Counted from the stretch's first letter, positions 40,234 to 50,600 are shown. The stretch: 64,000 nt of DNA from Ruminococcus sp. (GCA_015066845.1 SVNO01000003.1:1-64000), one strand, 5' to 3'. The notes: generated by a model not told the origin, from the sequence alone. Program-made: numbers and translations.

Positions 40234-40297
40234 TTCACGACAGAAATCATACAATTTACGACAGATTTGTGCAGACAGGAAAAATTTGTGGTATGAT
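40234..40297 (+). promoter_or_regulatory. Phased direct repeat plus -10 box upstream of CPBP protease gene
   Basis: TTCACGACAG (40234-40243) and TTTACGACAG (40255-40264), 21 bp apart; TATGAT at 40292-40297; no good -35. Confidence 0.65.
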
Positions 40298-40349
40298 AGA
40301 CACATCAAGAGAACGCAAAGCGTTCCAAATTACAATGGAGGTCATACTT

Positions 40350-41369
40350 ATGCAAGAATCACTCACAATGGAAAACGTGCCTGTTACACGGCACAGCGTC
40401 AAGAAGGACGGAAACCACACCGGTTTCTCATTGGTGTTCTACGCCGTCATGCAGTTCATACTCACCATTTTCTGGACACTTGGTGAAGCATTCGGCAGGG
40501 TTGCGGTGCAGCTCCAGGATGTCACGGATGAAGCGGAAATGCAAACGCGATTCGCTGCATTGTTCAAGGAAGCCATTGGGGATATCGTCACAAATTCAGG
40601 CACTGGCATGATTGCTGCAACATGTATCGCCCTTTTCCTGCTGTTCCTCAAGCTGCGCAAGGACGAATGCAGAACAAGGATCATGCACAGCGAAAAGCCG
40701 ATGACGCTGAAAGCCTTTTTGGGTATCCTCTGCGTATTTATGGGTGCACAGCTTGTATTCAATGGCGTTTATGCTGTGCTCGAAGCAGGTCTGAACTGCA
40801 TCGGACTGACTGCAGAAGCTGCCATGGAAACTGCTTCCGGCGGTCATGATTCACTGTCCATGTTGATTTACGTCGGCATTGTCGCTCCGGTTATCGAGGA
40901 GCTTGTGTATCGTGGATTTGCCCTGCGCCTGCTCGAACGTCACGGAAAGATGGCTGCCATTATTGCATCCTCCATTCTCTTTGGTGTGATGCACGCCAAC
41001 CTGCCGCAGAGCATGTTTGCATGTGGCATCGGACTGGTGCTTGGCTATGTAGCAGTGGAATACTCCATCCGCTGGAGCATTCTCCTGCACATGATCAACA
41101 ATCTGGTATTTTCTGAGCTGTTGACCAAGGCACTGAGTGGTCTGAACGAATCGACACAGGAGATCATTTCCAATTCCATCTTCGGTGTATTCCTCCTCAT
41201 TGGCATTGTCGTGCTCATTATCAATCGCAAGGCGATTGGTACGTTCATCCGTGAAAACATGTGGGAAAAGCCCAGACTGCGTTGGATTCTGACATCTGCC
41301 GGAATGCTGCTGTTCATCATCGGCGGTTTCGTCTTGGGACTGCTTATGCTGCAGCCTCTCGCACAATAA
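40350..41369 (+). CDS. CPBP-family intramembrane metalloprotease
   Basis: APVIEELVYRGFALRLLERHG, ASSILFGVMHANLPQSMFACGIGLVLGY; start at 40350 after ATGGAGG. Confidence 0.9.
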   Translation: MQESLTMENVPVTRHSVKKDGNHTGFSLVFYAVMQFILTIFWTLGEAFGRVAVQLQDVTDEAEMQTRFAALFKEAIGDIVTNSGTGMIAATCIALFLLFLKLRKDECRTRIMHSEKPMTLKAFLGILCVFMGAQLVFNGVYAVLEAGLNCIGLTAEAAMETASGGHDSLSMLIYVGIVAPVIEELVYRGFALRLLERHGKMAAIIASSILFGVMHANLPQSMFACGIGLVLGYVAVEYSIRWSILLHMINNLVFSELLTKALSGLNESTQEIISNSIFGVFLLIGIVVLIINRKAIGTFIRENMWEKPRLRWILTSAGMLLFIIGGFVLGLLMLQPLAQ

Positions 41370-41372
41370 AAC

Positions 41373-41400
41373 GAAAGCCCTCCATCATAGGAGGGCTTTC
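41373..41400 (+). terminator. Terminator (copy 1)
   Basis: GAAAGCCCTCCATCATAGGAGGGCTTTC. Confidence 0.75.
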
Positions 41401-41562
41401 AGTCTGTCAAAAAACCTAAGAATAAACGCGGAGCGATAGCTCCGCACAAGGGGTTTGGGGACGAAGTCCCCGAAAAATAGCCCCTCCCCCGTTGGGGGAG
41501 GGGTTGGGGTGGGGGCAGTTACAGGGGTGCTAACCCCAGAAAAAGACTTTTTCGACAAGCTG
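41400..41562 (+). repeat. Dispersed multi-hairpin element with terminal inverted repeats
   Basis: Starts CAGTCTGTCAAAAAACC, ends CTTTTTCGACAAGCTG. Contains GCGGAGCGATAGCTCCGC, GGGGACGAAGTCCCC, CCCCTCCCCCGTTGGGGGAGGGG and GGGGTGCTAACCCC. Flanked by two copies of the same terminator. Confidence 0.75.
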
Positions 41563-41592
41563 AAAGCCCTCCATCATAGGAGGGCTTTTTTA
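41562..41592. terminator. Terminator (copy 2)
   Basis: GAAAGCCCTCCATCATAGGAGGGCTTTTTTATC; direct repeat of 41373-41399. Confidence 0.75.
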
Positions 41593-43047
41593 TCAATGCA
41601 CATTCGCCGCAAGCGAAATGCCGGAAAATTGTTTTTGCTGGACATGTGTTCCCATATCCGCAGTGACTGTAATGCTGCACGGCTCTGTGGTATTGCAAAA
41701 CGCACTGTCAAGCCACAGGGAGAAGCCATTGTCCCGTACCTCGTCATCGCCCAGAAGTTCCGCTTCGTAGCAGTTGTAGGCAAGGTAGGTGGTGGATGTA
41801 CCGGCGGCATCCGTGAGCGTGACATAATAGCGCGGTGCCTGTTGCGCATCGGAAAACTCCATCGTTCCGTAAAGATGCAGGTATTTTGTACCATCATTGA
41901 CCACATACAGCGTACCCTCGCATTCCCTGTCCGCTGCCGGAACTTCTGCCGCAGTCAGCGCATGGTGCTTGGGTGCTTCCTTTTGCAGCCAGCTGATGTT
42001 GCGCTCCACGATCTCTGCAATCACAAGGTCATACTGCATATTTTCCAGATGATGCATCGGATAGGGACGTGCTCTGGAATATTTCGCCGTGGCGAAATGC
42101 TCCGATAAATAGGGGATGATCGCTTCGCCGAACGAGTCACGGAACATCAGCAGTGCGCCGTTGCCCGTTGGCTGCATCGTGTCAATGTTCAAATCGTCCG
42201 CGTCCTTGTAACGACCGAGATAGCGGTAGGTAAAGGAAATCGGATAGACATGCTGCACGTCGAGTTCCGTTGACTGCGGGAACAGCATCCGCTGCAAATC
42301 CCCCTCCCAGACATTGGATTCCTCAAATGCCAGGTCGGCATAGGTTGTATGCGTAATTCCGGCAGCGTCAAGCAATGCGCGGTAGCCGTAGAGTGCACCG
42401 GTATTGTTCCAATGACTGTCATGCTTGTGGTAGAGCTGCACGTCCGCCGCAGAAGCCGTGAGAGCCTGTGCCATGTCGCAGTAGGGGAGACCTGCGTCCG
42501 CGATTGCCTGTGTCAGGCGCGTGAGATTGTTGTCCACACCGGACGGCTTGTAGTTTGCAGGCATGTACTGTGGATAGACCGTGCTTTTGTTCGGTACAAC
42601 CGTCACCAGAAGGTGGCTGTTCATCTGTGCGGCATAGTCTTGCATCAGCTCCAGATTCCGGCAGATATTGGCAATGCCAAGGTCTGAAACCGTAGGATTT
42701 CCGAGGTAATCCTGTACAGTCGGCGTGTAGTACAGCCAGCCGTCTTTGCCGATGATGACATCCTCCTCCGCAGAGGTGTGCAGCAGCTTGGCTTTTAATG
42801 TGCTGTCGGCAGTGACAAGTGCGGAACGAAATCCAAAATGGTCGGATACATAGGACTGCACCTGACTGCTCCACGCCTCATTGAAACCGCCGTCCTCCTT
42901 GAGCAGCGAGGGAACTGCCGCAAGTTCGCGGTTTTCCGTGTTCTCCTCCTGTGTGTTTACTGCAAAGAGCATTGCACCGGGGAGTGCGCAGATGCAGAAA
43001 AACAAAAGGCAATAGCAAAAAAGTGCGATTTTCTGTAGTTTTTTCAT
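41593..43047 (-). CDS. DHHW/AlgX-J-like SGNH-type acetylation protein
   Basis: Signal/TM, NTENRELAAVPSL, VSDHFGFRSALV, IGKDGWLYY, YHKHDSHWNNTGALYGYRALLDA, LLMFRDSFGEAIIPYLSEHF. Confidence 0.85.
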   Translation of the reverse strand: MKKLQKIALFCYCLLFFCICALPGAMLFAVNTQEENTENRELAAVPSLLKEDGGFNEAWSSQVQSYVSDHFGFRSALVTADSTLKAKLLHTSAEEDVIIGKDGWLYYTPTVQDYLGNPTVSDLGIANICRNLELMQDYAAQMNSHLLVTVVPNKSTVYPQYMPANYKPSGVDNNLTRLTQAIADAGLPYCDMAQALTASAADVQLYHKHDSHWNNTGALYGYRALLDAAGITHTTYADLAFEESNVWEGDLQRMLFPQSTELDVQHVYPISFTYRYLGRYKDADDLNIDTMQPTGNGALLMFRDSFGEAIIPYLSEHFATAKYSRARPYPMHHLENMQYDLVIAEIVERNISWLQKEAPKHHALTAAEVPAADRECEGTLYVVNDGTKYLHLYGTMEFSDAQQAPRYYVTLTDAAGTSTTYLAYNCYEAELLGDDEVRDNGFSLWLDSAFCNTTEPCSITVTADMGTHVQQKQFSGISLAANVH

Positions 43048-43062
43048 ATCTCTGCACCTCCC

Positions 43063-44502
43063 TTAGAAATTCAGATAGATGAACGGACTATATGTACCCG
43101 TGGACAGATAGAGCATACACAGCAGAAGCAGAACCATGCTCGTGCAGTAACCGCACACCTGTGCGGCAGTCTGTACCGCCCTGCTGCGTGTCAGCAGCCA
43201 CGCTTCCAGTCCACGCTTGACAGGCATTGACAGGACAATTGCCACGGCGAATGTCACCAGCAGCAGGGGAGTGCAGTGCTGCCAGAACTGGCTCATGGAA
43301 ACGGCAGTCTGTGCAGCGGAAAGTCCACCGCCAATGAACATTGTTCTGAGGAAGTAGAAGCCCTGCGTGAGGGAATCTGCACGGAAAATGGTAAAGCAGC
43401 AAACAACGGCTGCAAGTGTGTAGATATGGCTCAACACACGCAGAATCGGGTGTTTCTTCATTTTGTCAACGGGGATAATGCCGAAGTATTCGAGCATCAG
43501 CAGTGCACCATTGAGCAGTCCCCAGACCACAAAGGTAGCAGCTGCGCCATGCCACAGACCTGTGAAAAAGAACACGATCCACTTGTTGAGGATGGTACGC
43601 GCCTTCCCCTTGCGGTTGCCGCCAAGGGGGATGTAGAGGTATTCCTTGAACCATGTCGAAACGGAAATATGCCATCTTCTCCAGAATTCTGTGATACTTG
43701 CGGAGATGTAGGGGTAGTTGAAATTCTCCTTGAATGTGAAGCCGAACATATGCCCCAGACCGATTGCCATATCACTGTAGCCGGAGAAATCGAAATAAAT
43801 CTGCAAGGTGTAGCAAATCGCGCCCATCCATGCCAGCGGCAGAATCAATTCATCACGTTCCATTGCAAAAATGCTGTCCACGACCACGCTGACAGTATCG
43901 GCAATGAGTACTTTTTTGGAAAGACCGCAGAGAAAACGGCGGATGCCCTGTGCGACTTCCGGCAGGTGCATGGGACGTTCTGTCAGCTGTGCTTCGATGT
44001 CCTTGTACTTGACGATCGGGCCTGCGATCAGCTGCGGAAAGCAGACGATGTAGAGCGTGAGCTTTGCAAGATTTTTCTGTACGGGAATATCCCCCCGATA
44101 CACGTCAATGACGTAGGACATTGCCTGAAAGGTGAAAAAGGAAATGCCGATGGGCAGTGCAATGTGCGGCACAGGAATGTTCACAAGGGGGAGCAGATTG
44201 AGCGTTTCCGCGAAAAATCCGGCATATTTGAATACGCCGAGCATTCCGAGATTGACGACAATGGACGCAATCAGCCCGACGTGCCGCAGCCGTTCCCCCC
44301 TGTCCATGAGCCTGCCGAACAGGTAATTCCAGAGAATGGAAAGGAGCATCAGAAAGACCACGAACGGTTCACCGAACGCATAGAATGCAAGGCTTGCCAG
44401 AATCAGCAGCCCATTGCGCAGGTGGCGATGCGGCAGAATGCAGTATAGCCCGAATACGACCGGCAGGAAAACAAATAAAAATACAGTACTGCTGAAAACC
44501 AT
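43063..44502 (-). CDS. MBOAT family O-acyltransferase (AlgI/DltB-like)
   Basis: MVFSSTVFLFVFLPVV, YFDFSGYSDMAIGLGHMFGF, FWRRWHISVSTWFKEYLYIPLGGNRKG, FFFTGLWHGAAATFVVWGLLNG. Confidence 0.93.
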   Translation of the reverse strand: MVFSSTVFLFVFLPVVFGLYCILPHRHLRNGLLILASLAFYAFGEPFVVFLMLLSILWNYLFGRLMDRGERLRHVGLIASIVVNLGMLGVFKYAGFFAETLNLLPLVNIPVPHIALPIGISFFTFQAMSYVIDVYRGDIPVQKNLAKLTLYIVCFPQLIAGPIVKYKDIEAQLTERPMHLPEVAQGIRRFLCGLSKKVLIADTVSVVVDSIFAMERDELILPLAWMGAICYTLQIYFDFSGYSDMAIGLGHMFGFTFKENFNYPYISASITEFWRRWHISVSTWFKEYLYIPLGGNRKGKARTILNKWIVFFFTGLWHGAAATFVVWGLLNGALLMLEYFGIIPVDKMKKHPILRVLSHIYTLAAVVCCFTIFRADSLTQGFYFLRTMFIGGGLSAAQTAVSMSQFWQHCTPLLLVTFAVAIVLSMPVKRGLEAWLLTRSRAVQTAAQVCGYCTSMVLLLLCMLYLSTGTYSPFIYLNF

Positions 44503-44560
44503 AGAATTCCTCCTGAGGAATGCAAAGCGGAGGCACTTCATAGTCCGCTATCATCCCGAA

Positions 44561-44587
44561 AAGCCCCTCCCCCAACGGGGAGGGGCA
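44561..44587. repeat. CCCCTCCCCCAACGGGGAGGGG hairpin (fragment of multi-hairpin element)
   Basis: Matches the core hairpin of the 41400-41562 element. Confidence 0.45.
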
Positions 44588-44621
44588 GGATGGACGGACT
44601 GTGCAGAGTCACAGCTCCACT

Positions 44622-45413
44622 TTACAGATTATAATTGTAGCTGATGCAGACAACCTTGTCACCGGAAATGGTGAAGCGCAGGTTGGAATTGCCGCTGGTG
44701 TAGACATAATCAGGGCCTTCCACCGTGTACCCTGTGCCATAGGCATTTTCCACATCTGCAAGGCTCGCGCCAATGCCGATGCCCTTGGAGGTGGTCAGGC
44801 TGCCGCCGGTAATGTCAATGCCGTAGGTCAGCTGTGTGCCGTTGCTGTCCCAGATGTACAGGGTGTAGTCGGTGTAATAATAGTTCACATCGTTGCCGTT
44901 CCCGTAACAGCTCGGCGCGGATTCCACGCTGTCCGCCGGAACTGCCGCAACAAATCCGGCAGCGTCCTGTCCGACAGTCAGGGAGCTGCCGCCTGCCGTG
45001 AACACAAGGTCAGCCTCAGTAAAGCTTGCTGGCGGCTGTGTCGGTTCTGTTGTTGGCGGTTCGGTCGGCTGTGCATCTTCAGACGGCTCTGTCGGAGCTT
45101 CCGTGGCTTCTTCCGTTGTCGGAGCTTCCGTTTCCGTGGCTGCGGACGATTCTGTAGTATCGGTCGTTTCCGTCGTTTCCGTTGTTTCTGTTGTTTCCGT
45201 TTCTTCTGTGGCAGCCGTCACCTGTGTGGTAGCTGCCGCCTTGGTGGTTGCTTTTTCCGTGGTGGTTGTGGATTCCGTTTCCGTTGCAGGTGCAGTGGTC
45301 GTGGTCTGCTCCGGTGTGGAAGTCACTTCTTCGGTCTGACTGCCGCAGCCAGCAAGGGCAGCGGACATGGCAAGTGTGCACAAAAGGCACAGAAATACGT
45401 TCTTTTTCATCAT
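44622..45413 (-). CDS. Lipoprotein with Thr/Glu-rich linker
   Basis: Lipobox MSAALAGCGS, ~100 aa T/E/P-rich stretch, C-terminal globular domain (GIGIGASLADVENAYGTGYTVEGPDYVYTSGNSNLRFTISGDKVVCISYNYNL). Confidence 0.8.
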   Translation of the reverse strand: MMKKNVFLCLLCTLAMSAALAGCGSQTEEVTSTPEQTTTTAPATETESTTTTEKATTKAAATTQVTAATEETETTETTETTETTDTTESSAATETEAPTTEEATEAPTEPSEDAQPTEPPTTEPTQPPASFTEADLVFTAGGSSLTVGQDAAGFVAAVPADSVESAPSCYGNGNDVNYYYTDYTLYIWDSNGTQLTYGIDITGGSLTTSKGIGIGASLADVENAYGTGYTVEGPDYVYTSGNSNLRFTISGDKVVCISYNYNL

Positions 45414-45424
45414 AATACACATCC

Positions 45425-47290
45425 TTATTTGTATTCAGGGATAAGATAGCCGAGCACGATATAATCTCCGGCAGAAATCATCGCATTCCAGCCATAGGCT
45501 TTGTAACCGTTGGTACAGTCATAATTCACCCATGTACCATTGACAAGCACCTGATTCCAGTAATGGTCGCCCGTGCCGTGGGTTGCATGGACAACGCGGC
45601 AGGTGTAGCCTGCCTCACGCAGGAGGAAATCCATCTTCGCTGCCTCATAATAGCATACCACATAATAATGGTCCATGGAATAGGAAACGAAATGCGTCCA
45701 GCCGATTTCCTCGATCTGTTCAAGCGTCTTGGTCGATTCGATCTTCTTGTAACGGTTGGTCGAACGAACATAGTTGTAAATATCCTTGATGCCAGAACCG
45801 TTCTGCTTGAGAATGTCATGTGCTCTTGCTGTAATATCTGCCAATTCCTGTGACATGGCAACGCCATCTGCATCAATGACATAGCCATCCACAGTCTGGT
45901 TTGTCACCATGATACCGTCCTCGCCGAAGTAACGCCGCACATTGTCGATCGTCTGCCAGCCAACAGCCATCAATCCGTCCTCATTGAAGCAATAGGTTTT
46001 TTCTTCAATGACCTGCCATCCGGTCAGCAGTACGCCCTCCGGTGTAAAATACCGCGTGCCATCGGACATTTTGACAAAGCCCCTGTACATCAGACCATTG
46101 GCGTTGAAATGGTAACGCTTTCCGTCAAGCGTCAGCCAGCCCGAATGCATCACGCCATTCTCATCAAAGTAACGCGTTCCGTCCTGCATGACCTGCCAGC
46201 CGGTGAGGAAGATACCGTCCTTATCAAAATAATAGCGGCTGCCGTCAATCGTCTGCCATTCCTGCGCTCTCGCGCCGGTTTCCGTGAAATAGTAATCCTG
46301 CCCGTCAATGGTCAGCCATTGTGCACATACCGTGCAGCCCGTTTCATCAAAACAGTAGGTATTTCCGCCAATCTGCGCGGTTTCATCCGACAGCATCACA
46401 TTGTCCTCGTTGTAGTAACGCGTTCCGTCCTCAAGCTTCAGCCATCCGGTCAGCAGGGTGTAATTTTCCTGTGCGTAGTACTGCAAGCCATCTTCATCCG
46501 TAACCTGTCCGCGCTGCAAAATGCCGTTTTCATCGGCAAAATATGCCGCATATCCAAGCGGCTTAACCGGCAGATTCGAGCCGATTGCCGCTGCATACTG
46601 CAAAATGATTGCCGCATCCGCCGCGTCAATGACGGAATCCGCGTTGACATCCGCGTGACGGCGGACAATTTCCACCGAGGAAAGCAGGGGATTACCTGCG
46701 GAAAGTACTTCTTCGGCGGTCTGTGTTCCCGAACCTGCAATTGCGGCAGCAATGAGAAGGCTTGCTGCATCCGTACTGCTCACAGCGTCATCACCCTCAA
46801 TATCGCCCACGATCCCATCCGGTACAATGTCGAATTTCCCGTACTGTTTTTCTCCGTTATCATAATAGGAATGTGTACCGTCCGGATTTTCCATAATGCC
46901 ATTCTGCGGCACGGTCGTGTCTGTGTCCTCCTCCGGCTCATCCTCCGTAGGTTCTGTTGCATCCTGCGGCGCATCCTCTGTAGGTTCTGTTGCATCCTGC
47001 GGCGCATCCTCTGTAGGTTCTGTTGCATCCTCCGGCGCATCCTCCGTAGGTTCTGTTGCATCCTGCGGCACATCCTCCGTAGGTTCTGTTGCATCCTCCG
47101 TAGGCTCTGTTTTCTCCTCCGGCTGTGTTGCATCCGGTGCAGTTGGTTCTGCCGTATCCGCCAGGCTTTGCACAAGCAATGCATCATCCGCAGCCAATGC
47201 ATTGGCAGAAGCTCCGATGACCTGCAAGCAAGTGCAAAGGAGCATACCAGCGGTAAGGGAACTGAGCATTTTCAATTCATTCCGTTTCAT
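45425..47290 (-). CDS. Secreted protein: signal peptide, E/D/P/T repeats, dockerin, cell-wall-binding-type repeats, transglutaminase-like domain
   Basis: ~11-aa repeats EDAPQDATEPT; dockerin-like GDIEGDDAVSSTDAASLLIA...ADVNADSVIDAADAAIILQYA; ~20-aa repeats (GWQVMQDGTRYFDENGVMHSGWLTLDGKRYHFNANGLM); C-term DFLLREAGYTCRVVHATHGTGDHYWNQVLVNGTWVNYDCTNG. Start at 47290. Confidence 0.85.
   Translation of the reverse strand: MKRNELKMLSSLTAGMLLCTCLQVIGASANALAADDALLVQSLADTAEPTAPDATQPEEKTEPTEDATEPTEDVPQDATEPTEDAPEDATEPTEDAPQDATEPTEDAPQDATEPTEDEPEEDTDTTVPQNGIMENPDGTHSYYDNGEKQYGKFDIVPDGIVGDIEGDDAVSSTDAASLLIAAAIAGSGTQTAEEVLSAGNPLLSSVEIVRRHADVNADSVIDAADAAIILQYAAAIGSNLPVKPLGYAAYFADENGILQRGQVTDEDGLQYYAQENYTLLTGWLKLEDGTRYYNEDNVMLSDETAQIGGNTYCFDETGCTVCAQWLTIDGQDYYFTETGARAQEWQTIDGSRYYFDKDGIFLTGWQVMQDGTRYFDENGVMHSGWLTLDGKRYHFNANGLMYRGFVKMSDGTRYFTPEGVLLTGWQVIEEKTYCFNEDGLMAVGWQTIDNVRRYFGEDGIMVTNQTVDGYVIDADGVAMSQELADITARAHDILKQNGSGIKDIYNYVRSTNRYKKIESTKTLEQIEEIGWTHFVSYSMDHYYVVCYYEAAKMDFLLREAGYTCRVVHATHGTGDHYWNQVLVNGTWVNYDCTNGYKAYGWNAMISAGDYIVLGYLIPEYK
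46930..47110 (-). repeat. 33-bp-period in-frame tandem repeat
   Basis: Repeats of GGTTCTGTTGCATCCTGCGGCGCATCCTCTGTA encoding EDAPxDATEPT. Confidence 0.9.
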
Positions 47291-47453
47291 TGATAGCACC
47301 CTCTTTTCTGAAAATTCCGGCAGCTGCAAAAGGTCTGCATCCTGCCGCGCGTCCATACATGGAGAGTAGGGAAGTGCTGTTTCAGAAACAGCGATTTTTG
47401 CGAAAATGCGCAAAATTCTGCCCATTTTGCATGATGAACACGGTGATACTATC

Positions 47454-47482
47454 ATTATACACTATTTGACAGCAAAAGTCAA
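47454..47482 (-). promoter_or_regulatory. Sigma-A-like promoter
   Basis: TTGACT, 17 bp spacer, TATAAT on the minus strand. Confidence 0.65.
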
Positions 47483-47598
47483 TATTTCTTTTTTTTGAGG
47501 AAACAATTCCCTCCTCTGAAAGTGATTTCTTTCTCTCCGTCCGATGCTCCTCATCAATCCTTTGTTTCCAATCTGCGCAAAGCTTTCCAAATAAGAAA

Positions 47599-47632
47599 CA
47601 CCCCCGAAACGCTTTGTGCATTTCGGGGGTGA
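47599..47632 (-). terminator. Terminator of paralog 1
   Basis: CACCCCCGAAATGCACAAAGCGTTTCGGGGGTG followed by TTTCTTATTT (minus strand). Confidence 0.75.
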
Positions 47633-47661
47633 GTTTTGGTTTTGTAGGCTATGAAAGGTGA

Positions 47662-50600
47662 TTATTTTTTGAGAATCATCTTCATGAGAACAGCCAGGTC
47701 GAATGCGTCAATTCTGCCGTCGATACAGAAGTCAGCATTCTTGGGTGCTTCTGTTGCAGTAGTGGACTTGAGATACTTCTGCAGTGCAATGACATCAAGA
47801 ACAGTCAGTTCATTGTCGCCATTGAGGTCACCGTATGTTTCCTCATCCACAGAACCATTCACTGTCGGTGCAAAGCAGCCGGGTGTTTTCAGGTTCGGAG
47901 TGTTGGGGAGAATCGGAGCTGCGAGATTCTCGCACTTATCAAATACATTGTCGCCAGCAGTGGTCAGGCTGCAGCTGCCATCCTTGCCTGCGATGCGGAA
48001 TACCTTGAGACTTGTGCAACCGGAGAATGCATAGTTTTCAATGGTTTCTACAGAGGAAGGAAGTGTGATAGCTACAAGCTTATCACATCCAGCGAATGCA
48101 CTGTTTTTAATCGTCTTAAGCTGGGAATTCGGTGCAAAGGTGATGGAAGTCAGGTTGCAGCCAGAACCAAATGCATAGCCTTCGATGGATGTAACAGTTG
48201 CCGGAATGACAACGGACTTCATCATGCCATACATGTTTTTGCGTGCACCTTTGCATTCTGTGTTCATCTGTACAACCGTGTAAACTGTGCCATCCTCTGC
48301 CTTTACAGTTTCCGGAATGACATAGCTTGTAACATTCTTGTCAAATACACCTGTGAATGCAACGGTCTTATCCTCCTTGCTCAGGATGGTGTACATGCCA
48401 TTGTCTACGATAAAGTCATTGCTGCCAACATTGCTCTTGTACTGATACTCGATGGTAACATTTTTGTTCAGGATATGGCCATCAGTTGTGGTACAATTCA
48501 TGAATTCTACCAGTGCAGCTTCATCTCTTTCATCCAGTACACGGTCGCCGTTGATATCGAATTCCTTGTCGCTGTAATTTGCAGGTATTGTACCGTTTAC
48601 GAGGAACGTGCTCTTGAAGAAGTCGTAATCATCGCTGTCGATTCTGCCGTCCAGGTCAAAGTCACCCTGCAGTACAGGACGCTCAACAAAGACTGCATTT
48701 TCTCTCAGGAAGTCAGCCGTTACCTTTACGTCACCGTCAGTTGTTACGGAGTTGTCAGCCAGTACCTTGTACTTGTAAACGGTATCTGTCCAACGAATCT
48801 GGCAGCTGTTCATATCGCCGTTGCACTCTGCAACTGTAATATCGTCACCATTGATGGATGCAATGAACAGGCTGTGACCTGCTGTCGGAGCATTCGGGTC
48901 GGATTCCAGCTCAGAACCATCGGAATACAGACGAATCTGGTCGCCAACCTGCGGTACATATTCCTCAGGCTTGGAATCAGCGGTACGGGTAATCATACCA
49001 TCTTCAATGTAGTAGCGTACAAAGGACTCTGTGCCCCAGATGTCCTCTGCAACCTTTCTTGCAAAACCGCAGCACTGCGGCAGGGACTTGATGGTGCAGT
49101 TGAAATCACCCTTCTTGTCAACGCTGTGTGAGCAGTCATAGTAGCTGTGCCATTTTCTTCCTTCATCAATGGATGCGCTTGTCATAGACAGCTTATGGTC
49201 AAGAGAGAGGCAGTATTCCTTCTTGTTCTTGGAGTGGTCGCAGGGAACAGAAGTTGTGCTGTCCTCAGAACCGTTTGCTTCCATTGCATTCCAGTATTCG
49301 CCATCGGGGAACTTGCTCATTTCAGCAGCAATGCGGTCTTCCCATTCAGAAAGAACAGTGGTGTACTTCACAGCTCTACGCTCATCGCTTACATACTGCA
49401 TTGCCAGTTCCTGCAGATAGGTCGGTGTCTTTGTACCAATAACGAATTCATTGTACAGTGCGGTGTCTGTGCTGTTGAATACGCCATCAAAGTTCATATC
49501 ATTTTCAACAGTGTACATGTACTTGGAGGTATCATTACCGAGGAACTGTACATACTGGGGCTGTTTATCAATACGCTGTACCTTGATACGATCCGTCCAG
49601 CCCTTGATGGTCTGGCTTGTGGAAAGACCTTCACCAGCCAGTACTCTCTGTGTGGGTGTCAGGAACTCGCCATCTCTGAAATAACCGCCCAGCAGTTTTC
49701 TGTCCTCAATACCGAGTACGCCATCCATATTGAGGTCACCGAGATAATAGGACGGGCTGCCACTCATCAGGTTGTAGACATCCTTATCCACTGTGTCACA
49801 CCAACCAATGGTGTAAGCAGTCAGATCACTGATATCCGTACCACCGCCTATCATCAGCTCGGTAGTATCCTCATAGTATGCATTGCAGTACATTTTGAAG
49901 GTGTGGGAATTGCTGTAAATTTCAGTTTCTTTACCGGATTCATTCAGACCATCGTCGTAGTAATCCTTTGCACCATACAGATGTGCGATCTCATGCATGA
50001 GTGTATTGGATCTGTTGTTGTAAACAATTGTATACTCATTTGCATTATTATGGAATTCTGTTTCAGGATTGGATACGATAGCATAGCTTCTGCCGACAGG
50101 AGCATTGAGGTGGAACAGAACCATAACGCCATCTGCATCATACTGTTCCATCAGCTTCTCTGCATAGGGAGACATTTCTGCATCAGCTGCCTTCATCAAG
50201 TCAATTTCGCCATTGGATGCGTTCTTGATCTGCTCCATTACATTGGCAGCGTTACTGCCGGTTCCATCAGGAGATGCGCCCTGATTGTCATCAGCAGTGG
50301 GCATGATGGATATTCTCTTGCCGTTAATGAGGTTCTTATAAGGTTCAACACCCTGGAACAGGATTTCATGCACATCGTCATTCCATGCATTGTATGTGAA
50401 ATAAATGTTCAGGGAGGGATCCGTTACAAATTCCAGATCTGTCACATTGTACTTCTCAGCATTTTCTTCAAAGTTTTTGAGGGACTTTTGGATGCTGCTC
50501 AGACGCTGTGCCATCATATCGGAATAAACGTACTTGCCATGGAAGTCTCCGGTTGTCGGAATAACGTTTGTTTCACCGTTTTTCTTGAAATAGTTGATAT

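Noticed and set aside
43276-44448. 390 aa plus-strand ORF
   Set aside because: Antisense to the MBOAT gene with clear family motifs.
46930-47110. Regular repeats considered as CRISPR
   Set aside because: In-frame 33 bp tandem repeats without unique spacers inside a coding region.
46109-47293. 394 aa plus-strand ORF with repetitive CCILRRILCRF
   Set aside because: Reverse-strand reading of the EDAPQDATEPT repeat gene; not a real protein.
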